Assembly: GCA_012845835.1 (NCBI GenBank)
Contig: JABAKD010000036.1
Location: 2,548,501-2,612,500, forward strand
Direction of reading: 5' to 3'
DNA: 64,000 nucleotides
Origin: Undaria pinnatifida
Lineage: Eukaryota; Sar; Phaeophyceae; Laminariales; Alariaceae
Positions 51,090-62,570 of this stretch are shown here, in pieces (positions within the stretch are counted from its first letter, which is position 1; every line of letters starts with the position of its first letter). Under the pieces are notes generated by a model. The model searched no databases and was not told where the DNA came from. It saw only the letters and a program-made list of their open reading frames with translations. Made by a program: the position numbers and the translations under genes.

Positions 51090-51941
51090 GTGTACTGCCC
51101 GCCCCCGCCCCCCCGATCCCTTTTGTTCAAACGCCCCACTTAAAATAAAAATCTGCCATACATAGTTAACACTACCAGCCGGCTCATATCACGTCATTAA
51201 AATTATCTTTCTGTCCACTTATCATCTAATCTTCAAGAATAATAAACGATACCAGGCAGGTAATATATAGGGATGTCTTCTCGCTACAACCGTCAGATTT
51301 GTCCTCTTCAAGAATTTATAGTTTCCGCGCACATATTGAAGTGCCCCGCCCGCCCCGCCCTTCCCCCCCTGATCCCTCTTGTTCAAACGCCCCAACTAAA
51401 GTCAAAACCTGCCCGAGAGTAGTAAACACTACCAGCCAGCTGATATCACCTCATCATCTTGCTGGCCATCCATACCGTAGCTCCAATTCATTCCTGCCCT
51501 CCCCCCCCCCTCCTTTTTTTTGTGTTTCCCCACCTTTTTGTTCAAACGCCCCACCCGGGCCAGAGTAACAAACACTTCTACGCAATTGATATCACGCCAT
51601 TAGAGCATTCATGACGTAGCTTTAATTCGTCCTTAAAAACTCCGCCCTCCCCTCACCGGTCATTCGCTTTACAGGATTCACTTGATAAACTGATGCATTT
51701 CCTTCCACAGCGGTCAGATTTTGTCCCCCGCAAAAACTGGGTTTGTAGTTTCCCCGCACAAACTGACTAACATCACCCTGTTGACCCTGATAGTTACACT
51801 GCAGTTGCATAGGAAGCCGCCGGCCTATATCCTTAATGAGGACACACAACCCGTAATACGCGCGATCGGAGTATCACACACAGCTTGCGAAGATGAGTTT
51901 CTACAAAATCCTCGATCTCACAGCTGGAGTGTATTTTCAGT
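51090..51941 (-). mobile_element. Family T end with three C-rich subterminal blocks
   Basis: Blocks containing 'ttgttcaaacgcccca' begin at about 51121, 51390 and 51537. The T arm follows from 51626 ('aaaaactccgccctcccctc') to 'ctcacagctggagtgtattt' at 51941. The blocks are direct repeats of roughly 150-270 bp. Confidence 0.8.
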
Positions 51942-52841
51942 TGTATAATATATTACACGTGATAGTCCTTGGCCTGTGGTATAGTCAGTTTACCCAGACT
52001 CAGCCGGGGCTCTTGAATCGGGTCCCCACATGTAGACTGCCCGGAATGCGCTGATGCTATGCATGTATCTGGCGGCGTGACAAGCCGGGTGAAAGGTGCA
52101 ATCGTCTGACCTCTGGTCAATATGGCCCGCTTGAATTTTGAACTCATCGACAAACTGGTCTTCGAAGCATGCCTGCTTTTGTTTTGTTAGTGAAAAAGTG
52201 TTTATGTGTGGCAATCATATAAAAGAGCACGCGCGACGGACGGACAGGGCACGGACGACGCAGACGTGCCTGAATAATCGTGCCTGAATGCTATCTAAAC
52301 CAGATGTGGGGATGGTTTCAAGTACAAGCCGAAGCAGGCTTTGCAGAGTTCCCGGGGGCTACGTACACGCTCGGTACTACAGCATTAAGAACATGATTAC
52401 CACGTATATATCGCATCACATTATTCAAAACACGTGCATGTCGTTTGTTTTGTCATCTATTTTATTTTACTTTCTGTTTTGTGTTTGTTTCTTATTATTG
52501 TCATGAACTGGCTTATTTTGTTGCCGGTACGCTATCATTTCATTTGCTTTACCTTGATGCATTGCGACTGTTTGGTTTACTCTGTCTCACAGTCGGTGCC
52601 TGTGATCACAGCATTTGTATCTCTCTACGATGAAGGGACAGCACGACCGTCGCCGTCACGATACCACGTGCACGAACTGCCATCTCCATCATGTAACCGC
52701 CGTCAGCAGATGCAGTGTTCGGTGCCGGTACCACCAGCGCTGTCGCTTCCCCCCCAACAGGAAGCTGATAGGCCAAAAAGTCACCAGACTGGTGGTCTGA
52801 TACAGCCAGGGTTCCCAGACTCGTGCTTATAAATACATAAA
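51942..52841. other. No recognised feature
   Basis: Lies between an inverted and a forward T end. It may be the unique interior of an outward-facing pair or ordinary flank. Frames near 52434-52832 have no motif. Confidence 0.45.
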
Positions 52842-53480
52842 AAAATACACTCTAGCTGTGAGATCGAAGATTTTGCAAAAAGTATCTTTGCAAGCTGTGT
52901 GTGATACTCCGATCGCGCGTATTATGGGTTATGTGTCCTCGTTAAGGATATAGGCCGGCGACTCACCTTGCAACTACAGTGTAGCTATCAGGGCCAACAG
53001 GGTGATATTAGTCAGTTTGTGCGCGGCAACTATAAAAACCCGTTTTAGAGGGGGACAAAACCTGACAGCTGTGGAAGGAAATGCATCAGTTTATCAAGTG
53101 TATACTATAAGCCGTACAACCAGTAAGGAAGGGCGGAGTGTTCAAAGGCGTGGGGTTGCGGGGGGGGGGATTTCCGACAGCGTTAGGTGGCATAGGTGCA
53201 GGGGTTTGCTATACACGTGGTGCTACGTTTAGGCGATGGTGAGGGTGGCGGAGAACGAGGGGGCGAGTTCAGGGGGGTGAATTGGACCTATTGCATGGAT
53301 GGTAAAATATATGAGGTGATATCAACTGCCTGGTAGTGTACATTGCTCCGGCATGTTTTGTTTTTAGGTGTGGCGTTTGCACGAGGGAGCGGGGGGGGGG
53401 GTGGTGGGGGCGGGGGGAGGGGGGGGGGCGGGGCGGATAAAAATTGGAGCTACGGCATGGATGGCTATGAAATATATTTC
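52842..53480 (+). mobile_element. Family T end, forward, with G-rich subterminal blocks
   Basis: 'aaatacactctagctgtgag', 'tttgcaagctgtgtgtgata', 'gggtgatattagtcagtttg' and 'tgacagctgtggaaggaaat', then G-rich blocks with 'gcatggatgg'. Confidence 0.82.
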
Positions 53481-53489
53481 ATGTCACAT

Positions 53490-54396
53490 GTTGTATGCCA
53501 CACCTAACATCAAATCTGCTAGAATTATAACAATACCAGACAGGTGATACAAAGGTATGTATACTTGGTACAACCGTCCGATTTGTCCCCTTCAAGGATC
53601 TGTAGATTCCGTGCACATATTGAAGCGTCCCTCCCGCCCCCCACCGATCCGTCTTGTTCAAACGGCCCACTTATACTAAACACTACCAGACAGCTATTAC
53701 AACCTCATCATGTTTTTAGCCATCCATGCCGTAGCTCCAACACCCCCACACACACACACTCCAACGCCCCCTCCTTCTCCAGCACCCGCACCATCGCCTA
53801 GACCTATCACCTCGCGTATAGTAAGCCCCTACATCTATGCCACCTAAAGCTGTTAAGACCCTTTTGCCCCAACCCCCCCCCCACCCCGCACCCCCTCGAA
53901 CACTCCGCCCTCTCCTCACTGGATATACGACTCGCAGGATATACATGACAAACTAACTGGTGTATTTCTTCCAAAACCGTGAAATTTGTCATCTTACTTC
54001 GAAGGATCTATAGTTTCCATGCATCGATTGAGTTGTCCCGCCCGCCCCCCCCCCCCCCCCCCTCTCCCTCTTGTTAAAACCCAGGCCCCACGCCCTTAAA
54101 ACCTCCGCCCCCCCCTGACCGATTACACGACTTACAGGATACACTTGATAAACTGATGTATTTCCTTCCACAGCTGTCAGATTTTGTCCCCCTCAAAAAC
54201 GAGTTTTACAGTTTCCGCACACAGACTGACTAACATCACCCTGTTAACGACGAAACGCTACGCTGTAGTTCCAAGGGAACTCGTCGACCTATGTCCTTGG
54301 TCAGGACACACAACCCGTAATACGCGCGATCGGAGTATCACACACAGCATGCAATGACGAGTTTCGAGAAAATTTTAGATCTCACAGCTGGAGTGT
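53490..54396 (-). mobile_element. Family T end, inverted, with C-rich subterminal blocks
   Basis: The blocks include 'cttgttcaaacggcccactt', 'catcgcctagacctatcacc' and 'ccctcctcttgttaaaaccc'-like sequence. The T arm ends 'atctcacagctggagtgtat' at 54396. Together with 52842-53480 this gives a structure with outside ends inverted, about 1.55 kb, similar to the complete element at 7831. Confidence 0.8.
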
Positions 54397-56335
54397 ATTT
54401 TGGTTTTTATAATACAAGTACGACGTCGTAGTCTAGAGTATATAATACCTGGTATGTAAATAAACAGTCTGAAAAAGAAAAAGAAAATAAAAAAAAAAAA
54501 CTATCACACACGGGGAGGCCCATTGTGTCGCCCGCTATGCCCCTCCCTTCTCGATCGGTAGGGATCGACATCAGGTTTCGATCAAGAACTGACAAGGCAG
54601 TTGCTCTCATACCATGCCAGGCTCTGATTCTGTTGTCCTATTTCGAACCTTCTCCGGTTCTCATCAGGGTGTTTGCCTGGTGACAACCGCAGCGTAAAAA
54701 GACACGCCGGCCATAGACCACAATTTCTCAACGCATATCAGATTCGTGTATAATGTTGGTGTAATGTTGTGATGAGAAAAACGGTTCCAGAGTTCCCCAA
54801 TTTTATCACAAGTCCCAAATCCAAGTGCGTCCTGAAGAATATTGTTCAGATCGTAGCCTATGCAGCCTGCACTGCTGCATGCGATATAACTATACCCAGG
54901 GTTCAGGGTTCAGACTCGACCAGCGTGTCCCCTGGTTCAGTCCCCCTGGGTCATCACGATGTTACAGCAGTGTAGTGCCCTATATCTATGGCAGCTATCC
55001 AGAACGGTCTGATATTGATGTAGCCAAGATATTGTAAGTAGAGCTCAAGAAGTGGCTTGCAGCCACGCAACGGTCCAGAAGAGCACAAAAGACAGCACTA
55101 ATGACGTTGCCATAACGGGTACACACGTACGTTTTAACGTGCTGGTCGGTTGCGAGTGGGGCAAGGGCAGCGTACACGTGTGATGGCACGGTGTTGGGAT
55201 ACACTGGGTGGTTTAGACAGGTGGTACAACTTTGATCTCTTGTGTCTCATGGTCGGAGTGACAACTCCGAGGCGGCCCTATCTAAAGGCAAATAGTGTTT
55301 CTTTAAGGGGGTTTTGGGCTGTTGGGTGGTGGTGTTGTTTCTCTAGACTAATATGTTGATTCTGAGAAATGATTGGACGAAGAAATGGGGCAGATTCCCT
55401 GTACAGGAGCAACGACGAGCAGGAGGGCCTCCGGCTCGTCGTTGGTCGGAGGGGCAACTGCGGGGCGCAAGAGAAAGAGCCGATTGCACGCATAGAGGAC
55501 AACGCAGGAGTAAGGACAGAGAGAGTAGAAGGGGCGTCTGTTTCTCTAACTACCTGTGGAGGAGTGTGTGCGCAGTGTTGTGTTGGGACAGGAACTACAG
55601 CAGTATGCCATGTTGTACCATGCCAGCAGCCAGAATGTACTGGCCGTGCCATGTGCCATGGGTCATGCCAGTAGCCATTACATACTGGCCGTGTATATTG
55701 TGGTATGAAAATCGATCCAGTGGAAGTCAATAGACTATAATCGAGAAGGCGGGACCGCCACCACGAGGAATTAGGCTACCGTAGGCCGCCGCGTATACAC
55801 GTTGGCTCTGCGGACGCCTCTGTTGTCATTGGATCTGCGACGTCTAACGCACGAATTAGAACACGAAACGGTCAGTGTATATACTGCAAGTATGTACCGG
55901 CCGTATGTAGCTGCAATCTGACAGACGTACCTGTAGAATCCTCAGCATGTTTGAGGGTTAGGGGTGGGGGTGGGACCGCCACCAAGATGAAAGAAGCTAA
56001 CGTAGCGTGATATCACGGGCGCCCCACTGACGCTTGCTTGTGCTGTTTTATCGTCTTCTTCTGCTGAGTCTAACGCACCAAATTTGACAAAAATATATGC
56101 CAGTAATCCGCTGGCAACTACTGCCCGCGTATATTGATGTCTGAGAGACGTCACAGCAGTTGACGCCATCAGTGCATTGGAGTGTTACCATATGGAGAGG
56201 GGCCACCACGGACGAAGCTAGGGTAGCCTGCTATTGCGGGGTCGGTGGACATCCATGCGGTTGCTGCTTCTGCTGAGCCTAATAAAAACACACCTTTTAT
56301 CAAATGAAACTGTCAGTGTAATCTGACAGTATATC
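54397..56335. other. No recognised gene
   Basis: A short duplication 'catgccag.agcca' with 'tactggccgtg' lies at 55620-55695. Two similar segments start near 55740 and 55960 ('gggaccgccaccacgagga' against 'gggaccgccaccaagatga') and a third near 56200, spaced about 220-240 bp, so a degenerate tandem repeat is likely. Confidence 0.5.
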
Positions 56336-56337
56336 GA

Positions 56338-56440
56338 CGAAATCTTCGATCTCACAGCTAGCTGGAGTGTATTTTCATTTTTTATATTATTGTAAAAAAT
56401 GAAAATACACTCTAGCTGTGAGATCGAAGATTTCGTCGAA
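56338..56440. repeat. Near-perfect palindrome at a T-T junction
   Basis: The left arm 'cgaaatcttcgatctcacag' and 'gagtgtattttcatttttt' mirrors the right arm 'aaaaaatgaaaatacactc' and 'ctgtgagatcgaagatttcg' across a loop of about 10 bp. It is two T ends meeting head to head. The left arm has an extra 'ctag' inside 'cagctagctgg'. Confidence 0.93.
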
Positions 56441-57110
56441 ACTCATCTTTGCAAGCTGTGTGTGATACTCCGATCGCGCGCATTACGAGTTGTGTGTCCT
56501 CATTAAGGATATAGGTCGGCGACTCCTCTTACAACTACAGTGTAGCTGTCAGGGTCAACAGGATGATTTTAGTCAGTCTGTGCGCGGAAACTATACAACC
56601 CGTTTCTGAGGGGGACAAAATCTGACAGCTGTGAAAGAAAATGTATCATTTTATCAAGTGAATCTTGTAAGTCGAATTATCGGTGAGGGGGGTGGGGCGG
56701 AGTTTTGAAGGACGTGGGGGCTGGTTTTGATCCAAAGCGAGCGGGTTTGGAGGGGGGGGGGGGGGGGGGGAGAAAGGGGGCAATTTGTGCATGTAAGCTA
56801 TAAATCCTTTCGAGGGGATAAATCTGACGGTTCTGGCACCAGTATATTATTTGGGGCGGGGGGGGGGGTTGGGGCGGGGGGGGGGGGGGGCGGGGGGGGC
56901 AGCTCAATATGTGCCTGGAAACTATACATTATTTTGAGGGGATACATGTGACGGTTTTGGAAATAATACATCAGTTTATCATGTATATCCTGGGCTAAGT
57001 CGTACAATCAGTGAGTAAAGAGAGGGTGGAGTGTTCGAGGGGGTGGGGTTGGGATGGGTTGGGGGGGAGGTGGGGGGTGTGGGGGCGGGGGGGGGGCGTG
57101 GGGGGGGGTC
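56401..57110 (+). mobile_element. Family T end, forward, with G-run blocks
   Basis: A full left arm to about 56700 followed by blocks with very long G runs (56751-56771, 56860-56910). Each block keeps the T family order 'tttgtgcatg.aagc.ata', 'ggggataaatctgac'. Confidence 0.85.
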
Positions 57111-57930
57111 AAGGAAGGGCTTCAGGTGAGGGGTTTGTTATACGTGTGGTGCTAGGTCTAGGCGATGGTGCGGGTGATGCGGAAGAAGGGGGCGTTCGAG
57201 GCGGGGGGGGGGGGGGGGGGACACAGCGGCATGGATGGCTCTCGAAAGATAATGAGGTGATATCCTGTGCGTGAAGTGTTTATTAATGTGGCGGATTTCG
57301 ATATTTGGTGGGGCGTTTGAGTAAGGGAGAACAAGAGGGCGGGGGGGGGGGGGGGGGGGGAGATTTTTTAGGAGGTTTAGGTCACAAATAATATTCAAAT
57401 ACACTTCGGCTGTGAGATCAAAGATATGTAGCAGCTTGTTATGCGCGTGGTGCTAGGTCTAGGCGATCGTGCAGGTGGTCGGAAAAGAGGGGGCGTTGGA
57501 GGGTGGGGGGGGGGGGGAGGAAGGGCTTCAGGTGAGGGGTTTGTTATACGTGTGGTGCTAGGTCTAGGCGATGGTGCGGGTGATGGGGAAGAAGGGGGCG
57601 TTCGAGGCGGGGGGGGGGGGGGGGGGGGGACACAGCGGCATGGATGGCTCTCGAAAGATAATGAGGTGATATCCTGTGCGTGAAGTGTTTATTAATAAGC
57701 CGGATTTCGATATTTGGTGGGGCGTTTGAGTAAGGGAGAGCAAGAGGGGGGGTGGGGGGGGGGGGATTTTTTGGAGGTTTATGTCACAAATAATATTCAA
57801 ATACACTTCAGCTGTGAGATCAAACATATGTAGCAGCTTGTTATACGCATGGTGCTAGGTCTAGGCGATCGTGCAGGTGGTTGGAAAAGAGGGGGCGTTG
57901 GAGGGGGGGGTGGGGGGAAAGAATTGAACA
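57111..57930 (+). repeat. 406-bp tandem duplication of a T subterminal block
   Basis: 'aagggcttcaggtgaggggt' occurs at 57115 and 57521. 'gtgctaggtctaggcgat' occurs four times, two in each unit. Each unit also holds 'gacacagcggcatggatggc' and a diverged T tip 'aatacactt.ggctgtgaga'. The units are almost identical apart from G-run length. Confidence 0.93.
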
Positions 57931-58356
57931 CTACGTCATGGATGGTCAGAAAGATAATGACGCGATATCAACTGCGTATAGGTGTTTATTACTCAGGCCG
58001 ATTTTGATTGTGAGTGGGGCGTCTGGACAAACTAGGCGGAAGGGGGGGGGTCATCGGGGGACGGGGGGGCGGGGGGGAGGGTTGGGTTTTTTTATGAACA
58101 AGAGGGGTCAGTGGAGGGGGAGGGGAGGGGGGGGGGGGGGCGGGGGGCGGGACATTTCAATATGTGCGCGGAAGCTATAGATCCTCGAAGGGGACAAACC
58201 TGACGATTGAAGCAACAAGACATCCCTTTATATCATCTGGCTTGTAATGTTTACTATTTTAGAAGGTTTGATGTTAGATGCAGCATGCAACCCAGTGTTT
58301 AAGTGTAGTAAATAGCGTGTTAAATCTTCATGATTTGTTGGTGTATGATACAGTCG
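57931..58356 (+). repeat. Further G-rich T subterminal block and flank
   Basis: 'gtcatggatggtcagaaaga', 'taatgacgcgatatcaac' and G runs extend the array, ending near 58215 at 'ggggacaaacctgacgattg'. Confidence 0.7.
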
Positions 58357-58590
58357 TTCTACGGTAGCCCCCCCAACACCCTTTTCTTCAACACCATCGT
58401 AGGTTTTGAAACCAGCTCCCGGCCGCACTTTCTGAAATACGGTGACCCTTGCCACCTAGACGCCATTGTTCGATAGTCCTTTGCAAGCAAGAAAATATAT
58501 GGAGACTTTTTGTTTAACAGAACCCTTCCTCATATCGATCAGCCGTGAAACGTTCGTTAAAGAAAATCGCTGGTTTTGGGGGGGGGCTTT
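58357..58590 (-). mobile_element. MITE-like element, family M2, copy 3 (inverted)
   Basis: Tips 'gttctacggtagccccccca' and, at the other end, 'aaaatcgctggttttgggg'. Internal 'gtgaaacgttcgttaaag' and 'tttgaaaccagctcccgg' are the inverted counterparts of words in copies 1 and 2. Length 234 bp. Confidence 0.8.
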
Positions 58591-59060
58591 ATATTATATA
58601 TTGGCCGTACATATGTTGCAGTCTGACGGGCGCGCCAGTGCAAGCCAGTACCATCATGTTTAAATGTGGAGAAACGACCATCACCACGACGGATGAACGC
58701 GTTGAATTCCCCCTTCTTTCTTTGTTGTTCGTTCACCAGGAAAGACGTCATGTCCTTCAGGTAGGCTAACCCTCCACTACAGACGCATGCTACGATAGCG
58801 GTAGCAGCTTTTGACTCTGTTTTCCTGAATAACGGTCTCCTTAACCCAAATTCGTCGGAAATAGACCATATACTTTGTTTTCGCCTGATTCTCGACGTGT
58901 ATTTAGGCCATGGGGTTTTTCATCCGGTGGCAATTTTATTTCCTCCCACTTCAGCTTTTGCCTTAGAGAGGTCTTGAGCTCCTAAATTACGGAACATCAG
59001 AAAAAAAGTAGTGCACCTCTGTCGTATCACGCTTCGTGACCTCCCGTCGCCATATCGGCA
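58591..59060 (+). repeat. Repeat family D copy (about 58810-59050) and flank
   Basis: 'attcgtcggaaatagacc', 'ccatggggtttttcatccgg', 'agagaggtcttgagctccta' and 'aaaagtagtgcacctctgtc'. This is the longest copy of D in the window. Confidence 0.75.
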
Positions 59061-59720
59061 ATTTTATTTAGTTGACGATTTTTTTCTCGTCGCCCACAAC
59101 ATGCTTGCAGCGCAAAGCGACTTGTCAATTGCACCAGCATAAGAAAAAGGCGCACAACAGACGCGTAAATATTTGCCCACTTACCGATTCGAGGGCAGCG
59201 AAGGCGTTGGACCTACCCTTATCGTGTTTATTCAACGAAAAACATGCTCTTGAAGGCCTGTCGCCATATTGTCATTGCTATCAACATTATTACTGATTAT
59301 TCAAGTCGCCCGCTTCATGCTTGCAGCGCAACGCGACTTGTCAATGGCGCTGGTATATAAATCGGTGCTTCACCGTCGCGTATAAATTTGTCGATTTATC
59401 GATGCGGCGGCGATGAACCTGCCCTTTCTTTTTCATTCGCCACGAAACATGTCTTTGACGGTCTGTCGCCATATCGTCGTATTATCAATTTTCTGCATCA
59501 TTACAGTCGCCCACTGCATGCTTGCAACGCCACGCGACCTGTCAATGGCGCCGGTGTAGTAGCTGCGGCAGAATGGTGTTGCATCTCCGCCTGCTTAACC
59601 TGCATCGCATCGAAAAATCTCGTCAATCCCTCCACAAGCCGATAGGTGGGTAGGTCGACGCTGTCTCGGGAAACTTGCTCCTCGGGTTGCGTTCTTCTCC
59701 TCTCCACGTCTGCTTACGCT
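59061..59720 (+). repeat. Tandem repeat, unit about 200-216 bp, three copies
   Basis: 'catgcttgcagcgcaa.gcga' occurs at about 59100, 59316 and 59517, each followed by 'cttgtcaat.g..c.g'. Between them, 'aaacatg.tct.ga.gg.ctgtcgccatat' also recurs. Confidence 0.85.
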
Positions 59721-60200
59721 TAGAGTGCGTTAGCTTCTAGCTGGACGCGCCGGGTAGCTGCTTGCTGCTCAATCACTTGGCTCCCTTCGTAGGTCTGTAT
59801 GGCTTGCTTTTGTTCAGTTGTCATTTAGGTAAAAATTGTGAGGTCCATCCCGCTGACCGGTTGGGATTTTTCGCGGCACCATCACTGGTGACGTCACCAC
59901 GCTAGCGTATTGGAGAACCTCGTACACAGGGTTGCCTTGGTCATCATCAGGGTGAGCATGTCAAGGTGGGAGTCATCGATGGGCCCTGGGAAACAGTCGT
60001 AAAACATGTCTCGAATATCTACTTCGCCGAAGGAAGGGAGTGCCGAACCGGCTGCAACTTCACAATTCCTCCGACATGATACATACATGTTGCAACTCCC
60101 TTGTGTGCGAATTTCATCTAACCATCTTCGCAGATACTTTACAGTCACACAATCCGACATTGGTACGAACAAAATATATAGTCAATGTTACGGGAAAAAG
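59721..60200 (-). CDS. Unknown - strand open frame fragment
   Basis: From 60172 to 59894 the frame reads E-I-R-T-Q-G-S-C-N-M-Y-V, then F-G-E-V-D-I-R-D-M-F-Y-D-C-F-P-G-P-I-D-D. It looks protein-like in composition and may be a relic of a transposon protein, but I recognise no family. No start context or partner exon is evident. Confidence 0.25.
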
Positions 60201-60310
60201 TTTGAAGGGCGGGTTGATATTTTTCAGGGGGGTGAAAATATTTCAGGGTGGGGGTGATATTTTGATAGGGGGGCTGATACTTTGAAGGGGGGAATGATAG
60301 ATAGTTGGAG
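60200..60310 (+). repeat. Minisatellite, about 20-bp unit with GGGGGG
   Basis: Units such as 'gatattttgataggggggct' and 'gatactttgaaggggggaat' repeat four to five times. Confidence 0.85.
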
Positions 60311-60785
60311 TTGGGTATGAGTATTGCCGACGGGAGACGATACATCGGGGGGCACGACACATCGCAACACCCGTTTGATAGCACACGCTTGAGGAAAATT
60401 ATACGGTAGACACAAATATCTGCACTCCAGTTCGACTGCAAAATCCTTTCGACCTCCCAGCACTCAACACGCCCCCCAGCCTGCTGTCCACGTGATTCCA
60501 CTGCCGCACTGACATTTTCAGCTGTACGATGCACGCAGACCATACTCCGGGCGTATGCGCCCTGCTGTTCACGAACCCCTTGCACGCACGACGAGGGAAC
60601 GTTTGTCATGACATAATCTCCCACGCCTCAGACTTGAATATTTGTCAATTGAACATATGTTGGCTTTTTCTACGTGCTACAGTGCTATTGCGGTTCAGGG
60701 TGCCCTTATAATGCTGTTACTTTGTATTTATTTATTAATACCACTCTTAGTATGGCTATCGCATCTCGTGGAAATGCGGTTATTT
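60311..60785. other. No recognised feature
   Basis: Short frames on both strands. A - strand frame over 60145-60624 has no motif. Confidence 0.45.
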
Positions 60786-61010
60786 ACGGTACTACTGTCA
60801 GGGTGAATGCTGAACTTGTTTTGCTGCTCACACTTCGTGCTTAGTGTGTGTGCGGTCATTTGCAGTGCTGCTGGTGGTGTCAATTGTGGCTCTTTTGCTG
60901 CTTGTCCATTGTGTTTGGTGTGTGCGGTCTTTCGCAATGGTATTCAGCCTTTCGTATGCTCATGCACCATGTTCGGTCCGGTACAGTGCTGTAGGGGTCA
61001 AAAATAAATA
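60786..61010 (+). repeat. Degenerate repeat with GTGCTG(T/G)(A/T)GGGGT motif
   Basis: 'tgtgcggtcatttgcagtgc', 'tgtgcggtctttcgcaatgg' and 'cagtgctgtaggggtc' recur every 50-80 bp and again at 63560-63925. Confidence 0.6.
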
Positions 61011-61149
61011 TATAATACAAGGTTCCCCTCCGGGATGTAAGTGCCTAGGGGAGTGGCGCAAGGACACATTCTTACTACCCGACGCCAAATGACCATTTTT
61101 TTTTGTACATCATACAACAATAGACTACCTGTTTAGTCTAGTCAAGTGC

Positions 61150-61490
61150 TTTTTGGTGTTAAGTGGAGAAGTGTTTTGTCACACTTGACTGGTGGTTCGC
61201 TGCGCGAGAAGGCACTTGACGATCGTCGGGAGTGGCGGAATATTTTATCACATTTGACTGCGCGAGAAGTCACTTCGCGATCGTCGGGAGTGGCGGAATG
61301 TTTTGTCACACTGGACTGCACGAGAAGGCACTTGGCGATCGTCGGGAGTGGCTAAATGTTTTTTCACACTGGACTGCGCGAGCAGGCACTTGACGATCGT
61401 CGGGAGTGGCTGTATGCTTGTCACAATTGACTGCGCAAGAAGGCACTTGGCGATTGTCGGGAGTGGCGGAGTGTTTAGTCGGCGACTTTC
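61150..61490 (+). repeat. 58-bp minisatellite, about six units
   Basis: 'gatcgtcgggagtggc' occurs at 61221, 61279, 61337 and 61395, and as 'gattgtcgggagtggc' at 61452: period 58, 58, 58, 57. Each unit also has 'gactgcgcgagaaggcactt' with few changes. As 58 is not a multiple of three, the frame changes with each unit, which argues against coding. Confidence 0.96.
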
Positions 61491-61724
61491 GCTTTGAGGC
61501 GGAGAATGTCACCGATAGGATGCTCGTACTTAGTCCCCTGTAAAGGGAACAGCAGAATTTGGCGAGGAAGGCCGCATGGTGTGATGACAATGTGCATGGG
61601 TTACGTTGTACGCAGGTACCTGGTGTAGGATGTAACCTGCTGAAAGACACGAACACTTGTTACAGAACGCACAGCCGTAGCTGGAGATGCATAGGTTAGA
61701 CTACATACATGGGAGATGATGCAT

Positions 61725-62100
61725 ACCCATGCGATGGAAGGGATTTGTACCGCAGGAACGCTGGAGGAAGGTGACGTAGTATGGCAGGTCCGAACACGTA
61801 CGCGCATCCTACACACGCTAGCACACAGGAGTACTGCTGCGCTACACATGTAGACTATGTGCTACACACACAGCGAGAGCTGTGTGCACACCGCTGTACA
61901 TACACACACTGCTGTGACCATGCTGAGTGCGCAGCGTATAACCAGTGCCGTGTACACACCTGCATTCCCATGTGATGGAAGGGATTTTTACCGCAGGAGC
62001 GCTGGAGGAAGGTGAGGTAGTATGGCAGGTTCGAACACGTACGCGTATCCTACACACGCAAACACACTGGAGTACTGCTGCTACACATGTATGTACCACA
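61725..62100 (+). repeat. 241-bp spaced direct repeat
   Basis: 'gatggaagggattt.taccg' starts at 61733 and 61974. Both copies continue with 'ctggaggaaggtga.gtagta', 'tggcaggt.cgaacacgtac' and 'gtactgctg'. Confidence 0.92.
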
Positions 62101-62570
62101 CAGAGAGAGCCCTGTGAATGTGTATCGGAAGAGTTGGTCTCCCCAGTCGTCAAGATACCGCTTTGCTGTGGGGACATTCCGCTGCATGGTGTGTGTGCAG
62201 AGATTCCGCCGCAGCACGAGGAGGTGGTAAGCCGTACGGTTTGAAGAGGGCGAAGAACACGCAGCCGCAGAGAAGGAGGAGCCTAGAACTAGCGAAGAGG
62301 CTCATAGCAGACATCCACAGCACGCGGCGGAGATGAGCTCCTACAGGAACCATCGAGAGAAAGTATGCAGCAGCCGAACTGAAGGACGCAGTCGCCGCCG
62401 CACGCAGACACGGCAGACCACACGGGCAGGATCAAACAGCAGAGGCGCAAAAGTTCCAGCGCAATGCCGCGGAGCGCGGTGTATCCGACGACGGATAGAA
62501 ATAGAGGGTGTGCGGTGTGCGCTGCGAGGTTGATAGAGATAGAGGGTGTGCGGTGTGCGGTGCGAGGTTG
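62101..62570. other. No recognised gene; short AGAGGGTGTGCGGTGTGC duplication
   Basis: 'atagagggtgtgcggtgtgc' occurs twice at 62500-62570. Nothing else is evident. Confidence 0.5.

Noticed and set aside
61146-61497. Frames across the 58-bp minisatellite as a repeat protein
   Set aside because: The period is not a multiple of three, so peptide repeats do not persist in one frame.
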